The notes below the pieces were generated by a model. That model was not told where the DNA came from, searched no databases, and saw nothing but the letters and a program-made list of their open reading frames with translations. DNA of 64,000 nt from Harmothoe impar. Taxonomy: Eukaryota > Annelida > Polychaeta > Phyllodocida > Polynoidae. The stretch's first letter is position 1. The number at the start of each line of letters is the position of its first letter. Made by a program: the position numbers and the translations under genes. Where the stretch lies: contig OX381717.1 in NCBI GenBank assembly GCA_947462335.1, positions 45,861,523 through 45,925,522 on the forward strand, given 5' to 3'. Positions 29,693 to 50,353 of the stretch are shown here, piece after piece.

Positions 29693-30723
29693 ATTTACAC
29701 ATTTGCAGGTTATTTGTGGGAGATTTGCGAGAGAGTTGAAACGATTTTCTCCAAGCCTAGAGAAGAAAGTATTCATGTATCCGTTGACCTTAAGATGTGC
29801 CTTGATTTCATCTGTCATTTCATGATAAGTACAGATCATTTCCGATTCATTTCCCCCTATTTTTGTCCAGTAAGAGATTTAGTGGGGGTTTAGTAGGATG
29901 GTCTGCAAGGTCACGTGACTTAATTATCACAGAAATAATTCTCCTCAGCGATGCGGGTCTTGGCAGTAATATCCGCTCTCATTTGATTAGCACACTCTAT
30001 TAGTATTAGGTCAGGATCAAATTGTCCGCCCTCACAAGCGGAGGCCTTTACTTTATATTTGTAACAAAATGGCCCCATACTGCTCCCTACTCACCTTGTT
30101 GAGAAGGTCAGATGCAGAAATAGTACAGCAGATGGCACCTAGCTCACGCAAGTGCGCGGACAAATGTTCTGAGTGAGTCTTAATCAAATCTTGATAAATC
30201 TTAATCTTAAATTCTTAATAGTATTCACTAATTACTAAAGAAGGAAGAAAAGAAAAGAAAATCGGGGGTTGGTGGGCAGTGCCCCCCTTGATATCAACAT
30301 ACATCTTTATTTGGTGAGTATTATTAAGACTTTAAGACTAAGATGTATTAAGATTTAATCAAGAATCACCTTAAACGTTCTTCCGCGCACTCTAGTGAGC
30401 TAGGCCTGTCGAGTCATAGTACATAGTTTTAACTTTTACACAGAAGAAACAAAATAGTGAGATCGGAGATCGGGAGAGACGAGATCACCTTTCATTCCCC
30501 ATGCTATATCATGTCAATTTGAAATGAAGTCAATATCCATGAACTGATGTCATTGCTCATTATGGTGTAACTATATGAGGACGATGTCAATGTCCGAGTG
30601 GAACCTGATGGCGATCCGACATTACCATCATGGCTAGGAAAATTAGAAGACAGAGTTACCGGATACATGTGGGCATGGATTCTGTGTATATGGTCGGTGG
30701 TTTACACATTGTTGACATTGTCA
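29693..30723. other. intergenic, no gene seen
   Basis: No coding exon supported. Short related words (attaatctta-like) near 30180-30370 only. Confidence 0.35.
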
Positions 30724-30967
30724 GGATGGTGTTTCTCCACAAATATACGGACGTCCGCAAATTTGCGGACGTCCGCAAATATATTTATGGACCTCCGCAA
30801 ATATATACGGATGTCCGCAAATATATACGGAGGTCCGTATCTGTATGCTTAATTACCAAAAAGACATATAGGCCTATATTTGCGGAGCTCCATAAATATA
30901 TGGAGAGTGTATTTACGGACGTCTGCAAATTTACGGACGTCCGTATATTTGTGGAGAAACACCATCC
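30724..30967. mobile_element. foldback element 2, words acggacgtccgcaaat
   Basis: 244 bp. About 34 bases at each end are inverted repeats starting ggatggtgtttctccac (30724-30757 and the complement ending at 30967). The interior alternates acggacgtccg / cggaggtccg and aaatatata. It shares the gtttctccac terminus and word style with foldback 1. Confidence 0.7.
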
Positions 30968-31544
30968 AGCAGAAGCATATATATATATAGTCATACAAGT
31001 AATAAGGAAAGTGATGTTAATCAAATTAACAGCTTAGTTCCCGCATCATGAATGGTGTGGAGTCCTGATTACCTGGTAAGGATCAGTGCGGGTCACGGTG
31101 GGTGTATAATGAAGAGGATATATGAGAGAACATTAGTGGGGATAGGGGGTAGGGTACACAGAAAAAAATCCCGAGTCGGCAAAACTGGCACTGCCTTGTC
31201 ATTTTGACAAGGAAAGGGGCTGGAGGGCATTTCACCACATAATATGGACCCCCCGTATGACTCATATGGGGGGTCCGTATGTGACATATGGCGTTTTTCC
31301 GTTTCACCACATAATATGTGGAGATCCGTATTCAAATGTGGGGGGTCCGTATTCAAATGTGGCGTTTTTCCATTTCACCACCTAATGTGGAGATCAAAAA
31401 ATCCGTATACAGTCCGTATTTTTTCCCTTGAATGTGGCAGGTCTAGGGGCAGCATATATTGAGAAAATGGTGAAAAAAGGGCCGTATGTAGGGCCGTATG
31501 TGGTAAAAGGGGTCCGCATGATGTTTTTGGTCTAGAGGATAGGT

Positions 31545-31945
31545 CGGGGAATGAAGTGGGGAGGTCGAGGAATGGAGTTGGGAGGTCGAGGAATGGAGTG
31601 GGGAGGTCGGGAATGGAGTGGGGAGGTCGGAAAATGGAGAGGGGAGGTCGGGGAATGGAGAAGGGAGGTCGGAAAATGGAGAGGGGAGGTCGGAAAATGG
31701 AGAAGGGAGGTCGGGAAATGGAGAGGGGAGGTCGGGGAATGGAGAAGGGAGGTCGGAAAATGGAGAGGGGAGGTCGGGGAATGGAGAAGGGAGGTCGGTA
31801 AATGGAGAGGGGAGGTCGAGGAATGGAGAAGGGAGGTCGGGAAATGGAGATGGGAGGTCGAGGAATGGAGTAGGGAGGTCGGGAATGGAGTGGGGAGGTG
31901 GGGGAATGGAGAGGCAAGGTCAGGGAAGGAGGGGGAGGTCAGGGA
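31545..31945. repeat. 20-21-bp minisatellite, left arm of foldback 3
   Basis: About 19 copies of a unit close to ggaggtcggggaatggagag with point variation. The long ORFs across it are repeat artefacts. Confidence 0.85.
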
Positions 31946-33149
31946 AAAGGTCAGGGTTCCTTTAAGGACCACACAGTGTAGAATGCTGCCATTAAAGCAT
32001 TATTGCTTCATGCAGTATAGTAAATATAACAGACAGGCTAATTAATATCAATGAGTTGAACACAGGGGACCCTGGAGGGGACACGGACCTTTTCGCGCCA
32101 TTTTCGCACCTCAGCTCCCCTCCCTGTAAGGAGATGCAGAGCCCTCCCCCCCCTCCCCACCGTGTTGATACAAACCTTCCGTATCAGAACGTAACATTCA
32201 TAAGTACTTTTTTAAGACAACACCCTGTCACTAGACCAGGACTGTATGGTGTGAGTAGGACTATCACGTGGGTAACAACTATTCTGATCCCAACCACTCT
32301 ATATCTTTTGGACTTGAATTCTATCATTTCTGCCAGCAGCATAATTTAATTATAGGGATCATCACGGCCAGCGGCCTCTTCCTGACAAGGTGGACGCAGA
32401 TTTTCGCGCCCTCCCTCTCTCCCCTGACCCCTGACCCCTGACCCCCCACCCACCCACGTGGGACTTGTTATTGTATTGTGTCCAGGGTGTCCGCGCTGGT
32501 GCATCACCGAACGCAGGCCCTCACGTGAGACACGTAGCTGCAGGCCAGGGTACCTCACCCCCACCCCCTGTATACCCCTGCAATACCCCCGCAGTATACC
32601 GGAGGGTGTCACCTGGCTGACTACGTATAACCACGTATTATTTCGTGCCATATCTCGATCACCACTGGAACATTACCTCTCCGCTCCCGCCAGATTCCTG
32701 GGATCAGGACGCTGACCTACGCACCTCCCCAACCACCGGTGCTTTGACACAACCAGCCCCCCCCCCGCCTAACCCCCCTGCCCCTCTCTGTAAGGAGGCA
32801 CATTCCCCCCCCCCCCCTCCATTCTAGGCCCCACCCCTACATTCCCGCTGGGTAACGGTTCCATGTTGGTATGTGTATGTCTAATTGAAGGTCAGGCCAC
32901 ACCCCTTCCATGTAATCACCAATGCAAATAAGATAGCTGGCAAGTGGGGGAATGGGCAGGGGAATGGGCAGGGGAATGCGCAGGGGAATGGGCAGGGGAA
33001 TGGACAGGCAAATGTAATACATATGTTATACCAATGGGAGTTGACAAGACATGAGACCAGCAGGTCAGGTAGTACCACACTGGAGAAAAACCTCAATGTG
33101 CAGTCCCTGACCAGTTGAACCCATCCCCATTGCCTATCTCCTCATGGTC

Positions 33150-33400
33150 ATGGCTATACCTCCCTTCTCCATTCCCCGACCTCCCCTCTCCATTCCCCGA
33201 CCTCCCTTCTCCATTCCCCGACCCCCCCTCTCCATTCCCCGACCTCCCCTCTCCATTCCCCGACCTCCCCTCTCCATTCCCTGACCTCCCCTCTCCATTC
33301 CCCGACCTCCCCTCTCCATTCCCTGACCTCCCCTCTCCATTCCCCGACCTCCCTTCTCCATTCCCTGACCTCCCCTTTTACTTCCCTGACCTCCCCATTC
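33150..33400. repeat. 20-21-bp minisatellite, right arm of foldback 3
   Basis: About 11 copies of ctccattccccgacctcccc, the reverse complement of the left-arm unit. Confidence 0.85.
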
Positions 33401-33771
33401 CATTTCCCCTGTCTGCCCTGTCTCTTGCCCAACCTCTCCTGTCTCTTCTTTGACAATTCCAAACATACGGACCCTATTTATACCCTCCCCAGCCTACCTC
33501 CGTATGTTGCTACATATTATGACGTCACAGAGGGAATTCCCTAGGGGTTCCCCGGAATGTAGACTGGTTTTTGCACAATTTTACAATTGAGACAGGTGAC
33601 TGCCGCATTCACATATGGAAATTTTAAAAAAGAGCCTCAAACATACGGACACAACACGGCAATGGTCCAGAAATGGAAAAACGATCATTTAAAGAAATGT
33701 CCGTATAAGGGCCGTATTTGGGGGCCGTATGTTGACATATTATTCAGGATGCGGTGAAATGCCCTCCTGGC

Positions 33772-35111
33772 AAGCAAAACTCTTCAGTTAGAAGACCCAA
33801 CTAGCTCCACCTGGTACATGCCAGCCCTAAACTTGTCTAGAAGTTACTCACCATTTCCCCTGCAGGTGGCTATTGTCTAGCATAAATGTGTACCCTTGGG
33901 GATAAATTGATTATTTCCTATCTTAATATAATACTAAGCATTACCATACCTATATGTTAAAATGGAGAATTCTGTGAAGTATCTAGGGAAAACATAAGAC
34001 AATGTAAACGATGCATGGTTTTGGTAGCATTAAAAAAATAGATGATGGGTGTGGAGTGGACACACCTCTTTTCTGCCATTTACCAGGGCAGAAGTAGTCA
34101 CATGTCCCTGCTATTGGTATGATCCACACATATGCCTATAGTCCATTGCTGATGAGTAGCCTATCCTCAGTATAGACTTGGTGATACATTATGTGAACCC
34201 TTGGTGGCACTAGTGTATTAAATATCACTTCTATATGTGGTTATGTATTTAAACAAATTGATAAAATAATCTTGCCATCTGGAACCAGACCAAACTCATA
34301 CATTTGAAACCCTAGACTACCACCCTTACGCAATGATGAGCCCCAGCTGTGGCTAATCTAGCCCTGCATCAACAATCAATTAGTTTGACGACCTTGAATA
34401 GTCTAGGGTCGTCTTGTGGGATGGTAACCTGGCAGGTTGTCAATTTGACGAGGTGAAGCTCGTTGATTCTATGCCGTTCACTTAAAAGACCCTAGGGTCT
34501 TCCTGTAAGACGACCTGATAGACTCCAGAGCTCTCCAGAGTTTTCCAGTGTAGACTGACCTAAAGGTAACCACGTACCATGAGGTGCCCACCTTAATTTT
34601 GTAGTCATCTATGCATGATAAGCCCTGTTTTGTGTATCATAGTACACTTTAAGTGATACTCTTTCCAGCAAAGGACAAAGGACAAATGTATACCATACAT
34701 AAATAACTACATAATCAAAGTGGACATCTCAAGGTACGTAGTTACCTTTAGGTCCTCTACCCTAGAGTACATTCGTCGGGTGCATCCCACGTAGCCACAA
34801 CCATAATCCTAATAATTGTAGCATAATTTTAATAGTACAATTATCTTTATAAGGGTTACCGTTCGGGATAGGTTGGTGCTTTAAGTTTATGGATTTTAAA
34901 AATGTTCTTTAGAGAATATCATTAGAACATTTGTCTGTGCTTTCACGCGAGTTACACCAGTTGAGCAGGCTCAGACGACCGTGTGTAGCACCAAAAACAA
35001 AAGAAAAGATGTGTTCGGTGAGTCCATTGTTCCAATAAGCATGGGTATTGTAAATTCTCACATAAAAGCCATGGCTAGTATGCGAGTCTGATCGCCAGTG
35101 CACCTTATACG
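33772..35111. other. intergenic, no gene seen
   Basis: No supported coding exon. Repeated 'gaccctagggtc'-like and 'gtctagggtcgtc' words near 34380-34510 only. Confidence 0.35.
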
Positions 35112-35406
35112 CTGTCAGAAGTTAGTTAAGCTCTACAACAAGTTATACATGTACAGTAGATTTACAGTATAAAAGTATGTATTTTTGGTTTGGAAACCAA
35201 AATTAAGTGCATTTTATGCCGAAGTGGTGGCGTAGCCACCTGGTGGTGCTGCCAGGCACCACCAGAACGAGGTATATGATGTTTGCACTTTACCAGAAGT
35301 CAGAACGGGCGTCGATATCTTGGATTGTGTTGCCATCTTGGATTAAGGAGTCACAACACAAATTTATGCTATGTGATAACAATAATATAAATCAACCTTT
35401 GATAGT

Positions 35407-35870
35407 TCCTGAGGTTGATTATAATTATACCTACCCCCCCTAATATGGACCCAAGAAATTCAATGGTTCTATCGTTTGTTGCTAATACAGCTGGTTGCCT
35501 AGCAACGGCTATTCTTATTGTTTATCTGCCTAGCAACACACATGTCCATGGTCCTGAGGTTGATTATAATTATACCTACCCCCCCTAATATGGACCCAAG
35601 AAATTCAATGGTTCTATCGGTTTGTTGCTAATACAGCTGGTTGCCTTGCAATGGCTATTCTAATTGTTTATCTGCCTATAAACACACATTTCCATGGTCC
35701 TGAGGTTGATTATAATCATACCTACCCCCCTAATATGGACCCAAGGAATTCAATGGTTCTATTGGTTTGTTGCTAATACAGCTGGTTGCCTAGCAACGGT
35801 TATTCTAATTGTTTATCTGCCTAGCAACACACATTTCCTTACCCCCTAACATGGACCCAAGGAATTCATA
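35407..35870. repeat. three tandem copies of a 145-bp unit
   Basis: Units start cctgaggttgattataat near 35407, 35553 and 35698 and contain gttgcctagcaacgg; the third is cut short. Divergence is low. Confidence 0.8.
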
Positions 35871-35998
35871 GGAAATGCCATATTTGAAGTAATATCATCA
35901 TTCCCACTGATAACCCCTTCCCGGCCCTGCTTATTTGGTGTCTTGAATGGCTTCCCTTCAAACATACCAACCATGTAGACATTATGTTTCTTTGAATG

Positions 35999-36069
35999 CA
36001 AGAATTGCGGTTGTTGCCATGTATAAAAATGCCTGAGGCATTTTTTTACGCTGCAACAACCGCAATTCT
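35999..36069. repeat. hairpin near the right end of the 35-36 kb element
   Basis: caagaattgcggttgttgc and gcaacaaccgcaattcttg form a 19-bp perfect stem; a nested aaaatgcctgaggcattttt forms an inner stem. Confidence 0.6.
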
Positions 36070-36344
36070 TGTTTAAGTCTATAGTATAACTCACTGTGCA
36101 GCTACACTAACTTCTGACAGTGTAGGATCGGCCCAAAATCGGGGTGTGGCTTATAAGGGAGTTAGGATTACACGCAAAGATTTACCGTAATGCGTTTATA
36201 CATGAAGAACAATCAGACTGATAGAGGCAGCACGGAATGTCATTTTGGTGTACTAGTAGTCAGCATGTAGGCCACACCAAGAATCACTGTTAGTAACTGT
36301 GATTGCATGATTGTTATGACATTTCCGTGATATTTATATGGCAT

Positions 36345-38235
36345 TACCCTAGTAGCAAGCCTGCACGGGGCCAATTTGGTTTTAGCTCGGATTGGCTGTT
36401 TGAAGTCGGGCAAAACTGAGCTGGGTTTCATGTTGGGCAGATGATTGGGCTGAAGTGTGGCCCCGATCGGGCTGCCCATTTTGGGCACAGATCAGTTTCA
36501 AAGCGGGCTGCCCGATTTGGGCTCAGATCAGTTTCAAAGTGGGCTACCCGCTTTGGGTTGATATTGGCCAGATGGCAGGAAACCCGTCCAAAACCCGTTC
36601 TGAGCCCAATTCGGACAGCCCACTTGGGGCCACACCAAAGCCCAGTGCCCTAAACCAACGGGCGCCCATCGGTTAGCCCACTCCGGGCCGATGAGGGCTG
36701 AGGTTGGGTTTGGACAGGGCAACTGGTCTAGTAGTTCTGATGATTGACACCGGATGTCACTACTATACAATATCTAGAGTTTTCCAACAAAGCCAGATCA
36801 AATTGACATTACATAATATTACAATAAAATGTTAAAGTGATGTAGAATAGGATACAATAAATAGATGTTCTCACAGTTTGGAGATAAGATAGACTATATA
36901 TTTGAATGATGAAAAGGAGGTTTGTTATGCCCTTATCCTATAAAATTGCCCTTATCCTACAAAATCATATAGGTTTGTAGTATAAGGGCTATCAGTCATG
37001 CCCTTATCCTACAAAATTTGCCCTTATCCTACAAAAAGGTTGCCCTTATCCTACAAAACCCAGGTATTTTGTAGGATAAGGGCAATCAGTCAGGCCCTTA
37101 TCCTACAAAATTGCTCTTATCCTACAAAACCGATATCAGGTAGGTTTTGTAATATAACGGCTATCACTCAAGCCCTTATCCTACTAGATTTCTTTGTGAA
37201 TTATATAAGAATAAGATTTTTCTGGGTGCAGTGCATTCATTAGGCCCTTATCCTCCCTTATATAGGTTTTGTAGGATAAGGGCAATTTTGTAGGATAAGG
37301 GCTTGACTGATTGCCCTTATCCTACAAAACTATATATTTTTGTAGGATAAGGGCAATTTTGTAGGATAAGGGCTTGACTGATTGCCCTTATCCTTCAAAA
37401 CTATATATTTTTGTAGGATAAGGGCAATTTTGTAGGATAGGGGCTTGACTGGTTGCCCTTATCCTACAAAACTATATATTTTTGTAGGATAAGGGCAATT
37501 TTGTAGGATAAGGGCATAACAGGTGTTTTGTAGGATAAGGGCAAATTTTGTAGGATAAGGGCATGACTGATAGCCCTTATACTACAAACCTATATGATTT
37601 TGTAGGATAAGGGCAATTTTGTAGGATAAGGGCTTAACAAGGTTCTCTAAGCAGCTATCCAGTGTAAACACTATTTCTGTGGCATTACAATCTGCTTAAT
37701 ACAAGACTCATGTGCCCCATGAAGGTATGAACTATGGCTTTGAAGGCCGATGTGCACCATGGACACTTGTCTATGCTGCATGTGGCTCAGACCTGATGAT
37801 AATAGGCCTGCTTGATACTTCCATTATTGGGTAGGAAGAGTATGATTATGCCTTGGGTTGATTAGCAGGACCTAGGATATCTGGTTCAACAAATACATGA
37901 AATCATCGGAGAATGATTGAATAGGTTCTAAAAACCCATAATTATCCGATCTGAGCCCGCTTTCAACCCGTCCAAAAAACGATCTGAACCCACTTTCAGC
38001 CCGTCCAAAAACCAATCTGAGCCCAAAGTGGGAAGCCCGTTCAAAAACTGATCTGAGCCCAAAGCGGGCTTCCCGTTCAAAGCCGGTCTGCGCCCAACAT
38101 GGGAAGCCCACACGGGGCCAGACCAAAGCCCAGTGCCCTGAACCGACGGGAGCCCGTCGGTTAGCCCACTCCGGGCCAGACTTGCAAACACAGTCTGGCC
38201 CCGTCCGGGGCCACAGTGTGTTTGCTACTAGGGTA
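36345..38235. mobile_element. TIR element with gggctgcccg-type repeats, host of a nested foldback
   Basis: Ends taccctagtagcaa (36345) and ttgctactagggta (ending 38235) are inverted repeats. Two GC-rich blocks at about 36360-36720 and 37940-38235 contain the words gggctcagatcagtttcaaa and complement, plus a shared same-strand segment of about 55 bp beginning ccaaagcccagtgccct (36630 and 38128). This may be one element or two related copies. Foldback 4 lies between the blocks. Confidence 0.5.
36922..37640. mobile_element. foldback element 4: array of gcccttatcctacaaaa in both orientations
   Basis: About 13 copies of gcccttatcctacaaaa and about 15 of its complement in 719 bp, often pairing as 17-bp perfect stems with 8-10-base loops. 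The termini ttgttatgccctta and taagggcttaacaa mirror each other. Between about 37270 and 37520 a 71-bp unit containing three words is repeated three to four times. No ORF. Confidence 0.75.
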
Positions 38236-38654
38236 CTGAACTTAAAACGACTGTTCCTTAAATCGTCTTCCATGCAGTGAGTGGAGTGAGTGGAGTGGAG
38301 CAGAGAGGACGCAAGCGAAGCGGCTCACAGAAATTAGCTTTATGTCTGTCATGCTAACCACCAGTCATCAATAGTTATGGGTGGTTAATTATGGGGAGGG
38401 GAGGACGTTAGGGAGCATAGAGAGTATAGGGTTGGATTGAGTGCATAGTATATAATGTACAAGGGGGGGGGGGGGGTGCTGTCAAGTGTTGTCCAAATGG
38501 GCTGGTCAGATTTTACAGGAACTGTCATGTAAGAATCTTTAAATATCCAACCGGGAGGACTTGGCAAGGACTAGGCAAATAGGAGGCAAATTGATAAACC
38601 ATTAGGAGTTTTATCTCTGTAACACTCTCAGAGGTCTCTGTCTGCATTACCACA
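38236..38654. other. intergenic with poly-G run
   Basis: Includes a run of about 14 G at 38463-38476. No gene seen. Confidence 0.4.
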
Positions 38655-38809
38655 CTGCCAGAAGTTAGTGTAGCTGCACAGCGAGTTATACTGTAGATTT
38701 ACAGTATAAAACTATATATTATTTTTGGTTTTTAGGAACCAAAATTAAAATCCTTTTATACCGTAAATCTACAGTATAACTCGCTGTGCAGCTACACTAA
38801 CTTTTGACA
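38655..38809. mobile_element. 155-bp palindromic MITE
   Basis: Arms of about 65 bp starting ctgccagaagttagtg are inverted repeats through gtagatttacagtataaaa, around a short centre with ggtttttaggaacc. Same ends as the element at 35112-36120. Confidence 0.8.
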
Positions 38810-40453
38810 ATGATATTTTGGGGGCATTTGTGACCGAGGTCATTATTGCCTTGGTTTCTGGTATCAATTAAAACATGGATATCACTCCCTGCAATCTAGT
38901 ATATTGCACATGTAGCATTATAGATAATAAGCCTATCACAATAGACAAACCACCGATCTCAAACTTCAGGGCCTTCAATACACGTTGCTGGTTTGGAGTT
39001 ATTTTACTGGTAGAACACACTGTGTATAATAGCTAACCATAATCAAGCAAAAATGTGATCACATTTGGAGTTCTACAAGGATCGTATTTTGGTCCTGTAT
39101 TACTTTTTATTCATATAATGCCTTATGACTTATAAAATCATGATAATGACCCTTTATGCAAATGATGTGCACAATGGTTTTGGTAAGTGAAGATATGCGG
39201 ATAGCATTATAGGCCTATATGCAAACTGGGTGTGTAACTTAGATTTTTAGTGATAAAGAGTGTATTGCCAATAATGTGCTAATGGTGCACTAAATAATTT
39301 GAATACAGCATAAGGATGATATGATTATTACAAGTCCTATAAAGCAATCAGTAGACATTAGCAGTGTATTATAATAACATGAACTGCATAATGCACTCAG
39401 GAAAAATCAGCAATGAAAAACTTGAAATATGAATAACAAGCAGTGGCATAAACATGTCGAATTAGATTTGTGGGTTCAGTTACCTATTACATTGTTGACG
39501 AAATGTGCCCGAAAGTAATCCTAAATCTTTTTTCATCTTGATAGTGAATGATGCCAATCTGCATATGTCATTTCTGTCCTAAATGACATAAAACCGTTGG
39601 TTTTATTAGGAAGATATCTGTCACATGGGTCCGTAGAAAGGCTTTCTGAGGCATTCCTATGGGAGAGTTGCCATTGGCTAACAAGTAGATGTAAAATCAG
39701 TCTTGATTTATAACATTAATCCATCTTTACCAAAACACAAACTGAGGAAATTGTTTGTCCCTTCTGCTGAGGCGACCCAAGTTTGCCATGTGACACTACC
39801 CTCCCAACACGACACGATCTGTGAAAGTGGACCTTAGTGCAGGGTGTTTTAACTCTTCCTTTACCGTACACGCATTATTGCAAGTTTACAGTGCAGGGCA
39901 GTACATGCATTCATGCGAGTTACTCGCCGATTTTCGGCCGATTTTGACCCCCTGTGGTAGAATCCCATGTTTTTTCTGATAGTGGTCTATGGCATATTGT
40001 TTCTGAATATCTTAATCTTTTTGGGTGAAAAATGGTTTTGTCCAATTTTTCATGCTGAAAAAAGATGGTACCAAAAGTTTAGGTCTATGTTGATGCATTA
40101 TGGCCTAAATATAAGATGCCATGGCAACATAATGTAAACTAAAATAAACTATATTCAATTTCAAATAGGGCTTTATCTCCATAAATGTAACGCGATTTAG
40201 GGTATCTTACTTTCTGGTTATTCAATACTGTTCATTTTGTCATGGAAGCACTAACTGTTTTCTAATTTGAATATTTGAATATTTACAAAATTCTTTCTGT
40301 TTCTAAAAAGTTAGGTCATCCCCTACATCCCAACATCCCATTTAAATTTTATCTGAAAAAATCTCATTTTGGGACAGGTGTCTTTATGTGGAATGTGGTA
40401 AAGGAAGAGTTAAACTCCCTTTTCCCAGTACATGTCACAATTATGATAATGAG
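38810..40453. other. 3' flank of the SLC3A1-like gene, no gene seen
   Basis: AT-rich. The 3' UTR of the minus-strand gene ending at 40454 should lie in the right part, but no clear AATAAA could be singled out. No other coding exon supported. Confidence 0.35.
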
Positions 40454-49283
<8,830 letters not shown>

Positions 49284-49563
49284 AGGGAGTGATCATTTAT
49301 TATCAACAGGGGGGTGGTGGGTTTGGGGGGGGGCAAAAAAATTTGGACCCCTCTTGGGGGGGGGGCCAAAAAAATGTAACCTGTTTTGAGCCAAAAAGCC
49401 CGCGCGTTACTATGCTTCAAAGGGCCCGCGCGCGAGCCAATATTGACCCTAAGTGGGGGGGGTAAAAAATGTTGACCCCTTGACCGGGGGGGCGCAAAAA
49501 ATTTCGCACGCTCCGCGCGGAAACCAACCACCCCCCCCTCTTGTTAAAAAATGATCACTCCCT
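49284..49563. mobile_element. 280-bp TIR MITE
   Basis: Ends agggagtgatcattt (49284) and aaatgatcactccct (ending 49563) are exact inverted repeats, extending imperfectly to about 40 bp. The interior has runs of G and repeated ggggcaaaaaa words. Confidence 0.75.
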
Positions 49564-49680
49564 TAGTCCAGTATCTGGATGATTGTTCATTTTGTGATAG
49601 AAGCATATAAATTGGTCCCAACATAGTTTGTAGGGTACTTTTTCATTTCAGGATGGGAGGCACCTGGAATTTTGAAATAT

Positions 49681-50353
49681 TACCGTAAAACGTGGCGTAT
49701 AAGCCTAACTCGCATATAAGCCGCACCCCGACTTTGGCCCGATCCTATAAGCCGCACAAGCCTCCTGAACCACCCTAGGGAAAAACTCTCGTATTAGCCG
49801 CACCCCAAACTTTGGTCTATGACCTCACTTAACTGCCCTACACTAAAGACTATTTGCTACAATTTAGACTACAATTCGGCACCAGCCTGGGCAGTAACAG
49901 CTTTCTCCGAGGAGTACCTGGGGGGGGGGGGGCGTTGGAGAGTGCATGGCTTGTTACTGTGTGATATAGGTGTGGGGTTGGGGGTGCTCCATGAGTGATG
50001 GCAGCTTTCTTTGCCCCCCTCTCCACCATCACCCATTGGGGTATGTTACATGGAGTATGCTTGCAGGGATTAGCGGTGGGTTGCATTGTCTTATGGCTGA
50101 GGTGCGAGTGGGCTGCAATGTCTTAGGGCTGAGGTGCGAATATGCAGCATTGACTTACCCCCCCCCCGACCCCCCTCCGGCATTTCCTCAAGCTTCTGCC
50201 ATCCTATTTTGGCCATTTTATGATTAGATTGAAAATACGAACTCGGAAAAACTCGCGTATAAGCCGCACCCCCACTTTGGGCCGATCCTATAAGCCGCAC
50301 CAGAGATCTGATTCGCGTACTAGCCGCGGCTTCTACGCGAGGTTTTTATGGTA
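49681..50353. mobile_element. TIR element with cgtataagccgcacc repeats
   Basis: Ends taccgtaaaacg (49681) and the related complement tttttatggta (ending 50353). Subterminal zones repeat cgtataagccgcaccc and gatcctataagccgcac, each about five times. Interior has a G run and no ORF. A fragment of the same family is near 25212. Confidence 0.65.

Larger units (their letters stand above)
31219..33771. mobile_element. foldback element 3 with minisatellite arms
   Basis: 2.55 kb. Ends ctggagggcatttcacc (31220) and ggtgaaatgccctcctgg (ending 33770) are inverted repeats. Moving inward, each arm has a zone of ccgtat/atacgg words (31240-31510 and 33465-33735) and then an array of the same 20-21-bp minisatellite in opposite orientation (31545-31945 and 33150-33400). 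The centre (31970-33110) has pyrimidine-rich blocks, two gtaaggag...-type blocks, and a small gggaatgggcag repeat at 32946-33008. No transposase ORF. The layout resembles Drosophila FB elements; homology to them is not claimed. Confidence 0.65.
35112..36120. mobile_element. 1.0-kb TIR element with internal tandem repeats
   Basis: Ends ctgtcagaagttagt at 35112 and actaacttctgacag ending at 36120 are exact inverted repeats; homology continues inward through gttatac. The interior holds three 145-bp tandem units and a hairpin. The 155-bp element at 38655-38809 has the same ends and is a short relative. Confidence 0.7.

Noticed and set aside
31375..31972. Repetitive ORFs of 115-180 aa at 31.4-32.0 kb and about 100-112 aa at 33.1-33.5 kb
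   Set aside because: Frames through the 20-21-bp minisatellite of foldback element 3.
36922..37640. CRISPR-like repeat array
   Set aside because: Repeats occur in both orientations with unequal, non-unique spacers in an animal genome; a foldback element explains it.
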